From Paludibacteraceae bacterium (GTDB taxonomy: Bacteria; Bacteroidota; Bacteroidia; Bacteroidales; Paludibacteraceae): a stretch of 47,531 nucleotides of DNA. Position numbers and translations under genes: made by a program. Below, piece after piece: positions 42,604-47,531 of this stretch. The stretch is from NCBI GenBank assembly GCA_017962085.1, contig JAGCWA010000009.1, forward strand, positions 1 through 47,531. The letters run 5' to 3'. Below the pieces are notes generated by a model that saw only the letters and a list, made by a program, of their open reading frames with translations, was not told where the DNA came from and made no database searches. Within the stretch, counting starts at the first letter, position 1. Every line of letters starts with the position of its first letter.

Positions 42604-43695
42604 ATGAAAAGATTTGTATTTATCAGCGCATGCATGGCTCTATTGGCTGGCTGCTCTCAACAAAAGCAAGAAATAACAACGGATAATCAGAAGCAAGAAT
42701 TGTCTCTCACGCAGGAATGGGATAAGGTTTTCCCTTTAAGTGACAAGGTGAATCATTCTAAAATCACGTTTCACAACCGCTACGGCATAACGTTGGCTGC
42801 TGATTTGTACGTGCCTAAAAATGCCGAAGGGGAAATGGCGGCAATCGCTGTCTCTGGTCCGTTCGGAGCTGTAAAGGAGCAGACAAGCGGACTCTATGCG
42901 CAGCACATGGCGGAGCGTGGATTCCTCACCCTTGCGTTCGACCCTTCGTTTACGGGTGAATCGGGTGGCGAACCTCGCCGTATGGCTTCGCCCGATATCA
43001 ACACGGAGGATTTCTTGGCGGCCGTCGATTATCTCTCAACTCGTGAAGATGTTGATGCTGAACGCATTGGAATCATAGGTGTTTGTGGATGGGGCGGTAT
43101 GGCAGTGAACGCCGCCGCTATCGATCCAAGAATCAAAGCAACCGTGGCTTCTACCATGTATGACATGAGCAAGGTGAACGCGGAGGGCTACTTCGCGAGT
43201 GAAAACACGCCGGAACAACGTATGGAAAAACGTAAGGCTATTGCCATGCAACGTACAGAGGATTATCGCACAGGTGGTTACAAGCGAGCTGGTGGCGTGA
43301 TCGACCCTCTTCCCGACGATGCGCCGTGGTTCGTGAAGGATTACTATGATTATTACAAAACGCCACGTGGCTACCATAAACGTAGCGGCAATTCCAACGA
43401 CGGATGGAACGTGATCGGTTGCCAATCCTTCCTGAACCAACCTCTCCTTTGTTATGCGAACGAAATCAACACACCGGTGCTTTTGATCCACGGTGAAAAG
43501 GCTCACAGCCGCTACTTCAGCGAATATGCCTTCGAGAAAATGACGGGTAAACAATGCGACGGCAAAAGCATGATAGAGGGCAATAAGGAAATCATGATTA
43601 TTCCCGATGCTGTCCATACCGATCTCTACGATGACAAAAACGGAAAGATACCGTACGATAAAATCGAGACGTTTTTCAAGGAGAATTTGAAATGA
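42604..43695 (+). CDS. lipoprotein alpha/beta hydrolase
   Basis: The product has 363 residues. Lipobox LLAGC with Cys17 makes it a lipoprotein. The hydrolase fold is seen in ADLYVPKNAEGEMAAIAVSG and in GIIGVCGWGGMAVNAAA near residues 155-171, where Cys stands at the nucleophile elbow in place of Ser, as in dienelactone-type enzymes. VLLIHGEKAHSR and a late DAVHTDLYD give the acid and His. The substrate is unknown. ATG 42604 is chosen for the lipobox; a start 14 codons upstream lies in the promoter region. Confidence 0.85.
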   Translation: MKRFVFISACMALLAGCSQQKQEITTDNQKQELSLTQEWDKVFPLSDKVNHSKITFHNRYGITLAADLYVPKNAEGEMAAIAVSGPFGAVKEQTSGLYAQHMAERGFLTLAFDPSFTGESGGEPRRMASPDINTEDFLAAVDYLSTREDVDAERIGIIGVCGWGGMAVNAAAIDPRIKATVASTMYDMSKVNAEGYFASENTPEQRMEKRKAIAMQRTEDYRTGGYKRAGGVIDPLPDDAPWFVKDYYDYYKTPRGYHKRSGNSNDGWNVIGCQSFLNQPLLCYANEINTPVLLIHGEKAHSRYFSEYAFEKMTGKQCDGKSMIEGNKEIMIIPDAVHTDLYDDKNGKIPYDKIETFFKENLK

Positions 43696-43737
43696 AACGG
43701 ATGGATAGGAATATATTAAATTTATACAGCAAAAAAC

Positions 43738-44361
43738 ATGAAGGTATTATTAATTAACGGCAGTGCCCGCAAAAACGGCAATACGTTCCTCGCCTTGAAC
43801 GAAATGGCTAAATCATTGGAGAAACAAGGCATAGAAACGGAAATCGTTCAGATTGGCACAAAACCTGTCAGGGGATGCATCGCATGTGCGCAATGCCAAA
43901 CAAAGCAATTGGGACGATGCGTATTCGACGATGATATTTGCAATCGTGTAGTGGAAAAGATGGAAGGCGCAGATGCCCTTGTAGTAGGTTCTCCCGTCTA
44001 TTACGGACAACCGAATGGGTCAGTGCTTTCTCTTGTTCAAAGAATGTTTTTCTCGGCAGGTGAAAAGGTGCAGAACAAACCGGCGGCGGCTGTCTGTGTG
44101 TGTCGTCGAGGGGGTGCAACGGCTGCGTTCCAGACGCTGAATATGCCTTTCCAGATGATGAACATGCCCGTTGTGAGTTCGCAATATTGGAACATTGTTT
44201 ACGGGCGAGAAGAGGGTCAGGCTTCTCTCGATACGGAGGGTATGCAAACTATGCGTACGCTAGCCAACAACATGGCATTCCTGCTCAAACAGATTCATGC
44301 CAATGGAACGCCCCTCTATCCTGAACGGGAAGAATGGAAACCTATGCATTTTATTAGATAA
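43738..44361 (+). CDS. flavodoxin-family NAD(P)H-dependent oxidoreductase
   Basis: The product has 207 residues. The FMN phosphate loop is seen in LLINGSARKNGNT near residues 4-16, followed by a RGCIACAQCQ cysteine group near 43-52 and VVGSPVYYGQPNGSV near 80-94. The cysteines place it with the iron-sulfur flavoprotein-like subgroup, though only CxxC pairs and not a full cluster motif are sure. It likely reduces quinones or nitro compounds. It lies 42 nt after the hydrolase and 24 nt before the next flavodoxin. Confidence 0.85.
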   Translation: MKVLLINGSARKNGNTFLALNEMAKSLEKQGIETEIVQIGTKPVRGCIACAQCQTKQLGRCVFDDDICNRVVEKMEGADALVVGSPVYYGQPNGSVLSLVQRMFFSAGEKVQNKPAAAVCVCRRGGATAAFQTLNMPFQMMNMPVVSSQYWNIVYGREEGQASLDTEGMQTMRTLANNMAFLLKQIHANGTPLYPEREEWKPMHFIR

Positions 44362-44385
44362 TAACGATAAAAAGATAAAGTGAAA

Positions 44386-44952
44386 ATGAAGAAAATAGTT
44401 TTATTCATCACCGCATTTATTGCAGTTGCATTAAGTGCATGTTCTCAAAGTAATAACAATAAACAAAATCCTAATCAAATGGAAAACAAAACGTTAGTGG
44501 CTTATTTTTCAGCTTCGGGTGTAACGAAAAAGGTGGCTCAGGAACTTGCGGGAGTGGCAAATGCCGATCTCCACGAAATCAAACCCGAAAAGATTTATAC
44601 CAGTGCAGATCTCGATTGGCACGACAAGAACTCACGCTCCTCTGTGGAGATGGCCGACAAGAATTCTCGTCCTGCCATCACGGATAAACTTGCCAACATG
44701 TCCGACTATCAGACAATTTACGTGGGTTTCCCTATCTGGTGGTACACTGCTCCTACAATCATCAACACCTTCTTCGAAAGCTATGATTTCAAAGGCAAAA
44801 CCGTCTATTTGTTTGCTACAAGTGGCGGAAGTACCATCGACAAGGCTGTCCGTGACTTGAAAGCGGCTTATCCTGATATCAATATCAAAAATGGACGATT
44901 GCTCAACTCCGCAAGTAAGCAAGAGTTGCAGAACTTCGTGAAAGAACAATGA
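44386..44952 (+). CDS. flavodoxin-fold lipoprotein
   Basis: The product has 188 residues. It carries a lipobox LSAC (Cys19), so the flavodoxin domain is probably exported and membrane-anchored. FMN-binding segments include [15 protein letters not shown] near 42-56, [13 protein letters not shown] near 111-123 and FATSGGSTI near 142-150. It differs from the preceding flavoprotein in lacking cysteine motifs. The start is ATG 44386; a GTG two codons upstream is possible. The AraC gene follows. Confidence 0.85.
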   Translation: MKKIVLFITAFIAVALSACSQSNNNKQNPNQMENKTLVAYFSASGVTKKVAQELAGVANADLHEIKPEKIYTSADLDWHDKNSRSSVEMADKNSRPAITDKLANMSDYQTIYVGFPIWWYTAPTIINTFFESYDFKGKTVYLFATSGGSTIDKAVRDLKAAYPDINIKNGRLLNSASKQELQNFVKEQ

Positions 44953-44988
44953 TTCCTTGTGCGTTTTTCAATTCAATAATAATTGATT

Positions 44989-45876
44989 ATGAACGAGATA
45001 CATTTCGATTCGGTGCAACAGTTTAACGACTACTACGGATTTGAGACCCTACATCCGCTTGTGAGTGTGGTGCACTACGATAAGCAACTGCCTATCGATG
45101 AATGTTTGGTTCACTATGGTGTGTATGCCCTGTTCCTGAAGGAAAACAAGGGTTGTAAACTCTCGTACGGCCGCACCAAATACGATTTCGACGAAATGAC
45201 CGTGACTTCATTCGCTCCCGGACAAGCAATCCATATTGAACCGAATCCTGAAGTGCCGAATCCCAAATGGACGGCACTGCTTTTCCACCCTGATTTCCTG
45301 GCTCGTACGCAGTTGGGACGGCAAATTTCGCGGTATGAGTTTTTCTCATACTCAAGCAACGAGGCACTGCATCTTTCCACAAGCGAAATTGAGATTTTCC
45401 GCAGTGTGCTGGCTATGATTCAGCAGGAACTGCAACACGCAATCGACAAGCATAGTCGTGAACTGATCGTTTCCAATATAGAACTGTTGCTGAATTACTG
45501 CCTGCGTTTCTACGACCGCCAGTTCATCACCCGAGAGGAAATCAACCATGTGACCGTGCAGAAATTCGAATCACTGCTGAGCGATTACATCGACCATCAG
45601 GCCGAAACCAAAGGTATCCCAACCGTGGCTTATTTCGCTGAAAAATGTAATCTCACCCCAGGCTATTTCGGCGAATTGGTGAAAGTGGAAAGTGGCAAGA
45701 CCGCGCAGGATTTCATTGCCGACCACATAGTCAGCCGTGCCAAGGAGTTGCTCAACAGCCGGACGCTCAGCATTGCTCAGGTCAGCAATAGACTGGGATT
45801 CGGCTATCCGCAGCACTTTGTGAGGTTCTTCAAACGAAAAACAGGAAAAACACCTTCCGAATACAGGGCGGCATAA
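44989..45876 (+). CDS. AraC family transcriptional regulator
   Basis: The product has 295 residues. An N-terminal cupin-like sensor half is followed by a C-terminal pair of helix-turn-helix units: VAYFAEKCNLTPGYFGELVK near 208-227 and IAQVSNRLGFGYPQHFVRFF near 258-277, with the closing KTGKTPSEYR. It probably controls the flavodoxin/hydrolase genes upstream or the thioesterase downstream. It starts 36 nt after the flavodoxin gene. Confidence 0.9.
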   Translation: MNEIHFDSVQQFNDYYGFETLHPLVSVVHYDKQLPIDECLVHYGVYALFLKENKGCKLSYGRTKYDFDEMTVTSFAPGQAIHIEPNPEVPNPKWTALLFHPDFLARTQLGRQISRYEFFSYSSNEALHLSTSEIEIFRSVLAMIQQELQHAIDKHSRELIVSNIELLLNYCLRFYDRQFITREEINHVTVQKFESLLSDYIDHQAETKGIPTVAYFAEKCNLTPGYFGELVKVESGKTAQDFIADHIVSRAKELLNSRTLSIAQVSNRLGFGYPQHFVRFFKRKTGKTPSEYRAA

Positions 45877-45899
45877 AATAACAAACAAACGGAGGAAAA

Positions 45900-46607
45900 A
45901 TGTACAGTTTAAATCACAAAGTAACCATAAGTACCTGCAACAGCGAAGGCCGACTAAAACTTTATTCCGCTCTCCAAATGATGCAGGACTGTTCCGAACT
46001 ATGGATAGACAGCGAGCCGGGCGTAAAACAATATTTTGCCGACCAAAATATGACTCAGGTGCTGGCATTCCGTCAGGTGGAGATTATGCGTGTGCCGCAA
46101 TACAAGGAGAATCTCACGGTAACAACGTCGGTGTTTGACATGAAACCAATGTTCGGCTATCGCAACACGTTTATTTACGACTCCGACGGAAATCCCTGCT
46201 ACAAAACGTGGAGTCTGGGAGCTTTTACCGACAAGGCAACGGGGCGGCTAAAACGCATTGACGCAGCAACGCTCGAAACAATGGCTTTGGATTCGCAATT
46301 GGAAATGGATTACAAAGAACACCGAATTGTGTTGCCCAAGGACGGCGGCGTGAAATACGACGCTATTCCCGTGATGAAATCCGACATCGACTACAACCGA
46401 CACGTGAACAATGCGAATTACATCCGCATGGCAATGGAACTTCTACCCGAAAATTTTAACGTGAAAAGTCTTCGGGTGGAATATAAAATAGCAACAAAAT
46501 ATGGCGAAGTGCTAATCCCTACGGTTTTTACCACAGACGATGTTGTAACGGTTTCACTATCAGTAAACGACAAGGTAAGCGCTATAGTTGAATTTAGTTG
46601 TAAATAA
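45900..46607 (+). CDS. acyl-ACP thioesterase
   Basis: The product has 235 residues. Its two hot-dog halves match the plant FatA/FatB-like thioesterases of Bacteroidota, which release fatty acids from acyl carrier protein. The first half holds LYSALQMMQDCSE near 21-33. The second holds SDIDYNRHVNNANY near 161-174, the catalytic Asn/His region. A strong Shine-Dalgarno GGAGG (45891-45895) sits 4 nt before ATG 45900. It follows the araC-type gene by 23 nt. Confidence 0.88.
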   Translation: MYSLNHKVTISTCNSEGRLKLYSALQMMQDCSELWIDSEPGVKQYFADQNMTQVLAFRQVEIMRVPQYKENLTVTTSVFDMKPMFGYRNTFIYDSDGNPCYKTWSLGAFTDKATGRLKRIDAATLETMALDSQLEMDYKEHRIVLPKDGGVKYDAIPVMKSDIDYNRHVNNANYIRMAMELLPENFNVKSLRVEYKIATKYGEVLIPTVFTTDDVVTVSLSVNDKVSAIVEFSCK

Positions 46608-46620
46608 AATTCTCTTAGTT

Positions 46621-46872
46621 ATGAGACATTTTTCTTTTTTGTTGATTTTAATTCTATGTACTTGTTGTTCAAGGAATAACGAAGTCTATGCGGAACAAAC
46701 TGACCGATCACTTGTGGCCTACTATAGTTATATGGGCAACGTACGTTCCATTGTTGATGAACTTACCAAGCAGATTTCTGCCGACGTGGTGGAAATCAAG
46801 CCAGCCGAAGAAGGTCTCAAATACGAGGAAATTTACATTCAAAACGGCGAGAAACGTTTGAATCTTAACTAA
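46621..46872 (+). pseudogene. truncated flavodoxin-like lipoprotein
   Basis: The product has 83 residues. A signal sequence with lipobox-like LCTCC is followed by LVAYYSYMGNVRSIVDEL and ADVVEIKPAEEGLKYEEI, the first half of a flavodoxin. It then stops at NGEKRLNLN, where a full protein would continue for about 100 residues. No continuation is seen in the other frames before 46897. A deletion remnant is the best reading, although a short secreted peptide cannot be excluded. Confidence 0.6.
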
Positions 46873-46896
46873 CACGTATTATCAAGTCCGAAAAAA

Positions 46897-47531
46897 ATGA
46901 GCGATTATTTTGACAATTATTTCAAAGATATGCACGCAACCGACAGGCAAGGCATTCATTCCTGTCCCGACTTGATAGACTGCATTCAGAAAATTGGATT
47001 TCTGCCGTTGCTCGAAAGCGGCGTGCAAGGTTTTTGCGCAGAAGGGATGATGGCGGAAGAATGTCGTTTCATTCAGTTCGACGACGGCAGTTGGGAATGG
47101 CCGTTGTGGACGTGGAAAGGCACGGCAATCAAAGAAGGCAACTGCGTTTACGGCAAATTTTTCAATGGCAAGGCAGGATTCATCAGTCTTGATTGGTGGC
47201 CCGACTTCTACAATTGGCGACGGAGCAAAAATCCCCAATTGGAACCTGGCAGCATAGAAGAAGCCATAGTTCTGACGCTTCAAGAACAAGGAAGCATGAT
47301 AGCCCGAGAACTGCGTGCGGCCTGCGGTTTCACTGGTCCAAAAATGCGTGGCAAATTCGACGCATACGTCAACCGCCTACAAATGTCGTGTTACTTGGTC
47401 ACCGAGGATTTTGTCTATCCAACCGACAAACACGGACGGGAATATGGATTCGGCTGGTCGCTGCTCACAACCCCCGAACGGTTGTTGGGACGTTCCGCCT
47501 GTCTATGCCAACGCTCCCCCGAAGAATCATA
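46897..47531 (+). CDS. AlkZ-related protein (C-terminus outside window)
   Basis: The frame is open from ATG 46897 to the window edge (211 residues). The sequence MSDYFDNYFKDMHATDRQG, the Trp-rich WEWPLWTWKG and the winged-helix-like MIARELRAACGFTGPKMRGK agree with the Bacteroidota group annotated as AlkZ-related, itself named after the YcaQ/AlkZ DNA glycosylase fold. Glycosylase activity is not established for this group. It starts 24 nt after the flavodoxin remnant. Confidence 0.8.
   Translation, partial: MSDYFDNYFKDMHATDRQGIHSCPDLIDCIQKIGFLPLLESGVQGFCAEGMMAEECRFIQFDDGSWEWPLWTWKGTAIKEGNCVYGKFFNGKAGFISLDWWPDFYNWRRSKNPQLEPGSIEEAIVLTLQEQGSMIARELRAACGFTGPKMRGKFDAYVNRLQMSCYLVTEDFVYPTDKHGREYGFGWSLLTTPERLLGRSACLCQRSPEES

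Noticed and set aside
1-47531. Insertion sequence, prophage or complete mobile element
   Set aside because: No transposase, integrase, relaxase or phage structural gene was found. DUF3307-like and DUF5131 genes are only suggestive.

Overview
The window is chromosomal DNA from a member of the Bacteroidales (Bacteroidota). The evidence is the run of promoters with the TAnnTTTG -7 box and TTTG -33 box of this phylum, several TTG and GTG starts, weak or absent Shine-Dalgarno sequences, and gene families typical of the order: C_GCAxxG_C_C protein, HerA-like DUF853 ATPase, PII-like protein behind an RND pump, plant-type acyl-ACP thioesterase and AlkZ-related protein. The genus cannot be settled from the sequence alone.

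Layout. (1) 1-640: a gene-free, hairpin-rich repeat cluster whose composite palindrome recurs at 2562-2607; a possible small RNA follows at 604-702. (2) 774-7809: an AT-rich island of ten small orphan genes, all on the + strand. It encodes membrane proteins, a secreted WG-repeat protein, a DUF3307-like protein and a beta-propeller-like protein. Two to three genes share a nearly identical leader; the island may be an accessory or immunity-type array. (3) 7816-10767 (-): a HerA-like ATPase followed by a PBP4-type D-Ala-D-Ala carboxypeptidase. (4) 10913-12832: a small accessory islet with a tandem operator-like dyad, an orphan gene, a perfect 28-bp palindrome, an AAA_14/DUF4143 ATPase and 33-bp tandem hairpin repeats. 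(5) 12914-18957 (-): an overlapping operon encoding a glycosyltransferase, a sugar/LPS kinase-like protein, SbcD and SbcC. (6) 18958-19996: a 1-kb gap with two strong candidate small RNAs on the - strand that share a terminator design. (7) 19997-23231 (-): ribF, a B12-binding radical SAM protein and a second glycosyltransferase. (8) 23331-24156: tRNA-Met(CAT) with a terminator, then a C_GCAxxG_C_C protein. (9) 24386-31083: tetR, tolC-like, adaptor, HAE1-type RND permease and PII-like gene, closed by a clear terminator. (10) 31442-41961: a 1234-residue secreted coiled-coil protein with a 54-residue Trp/Tyr repeat, then cdsA, psd, pssA, sppA, lpxK, purine nucleoside phosphorylase and a DUF5131 protein. 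(11) 42059-47531: YjbQ, lipoprotein hydrolase, two flavodoxin-type proteins, AraC regulator, acyl-ACP thioesterase, a truncated flavodoxin and an AlkZ-related gene that runs off the end.

Functionally, region 10 is an envelope-lipid block. CdsA makes CDP-diacylglycerol, PssA and Psd turn it into phosphatidylserine and phosphatidylethanolamine, LpxK phosphorylates lipid A, and SppA clears signal peptides. The repeat protein at its head is the most striking undescribed object in the window. Other items worth following are the covarying palindromes, the paired small RNA candidates, the tandem dyad at 10913-10974, and the PII-like protein coupled to the efflux operon.
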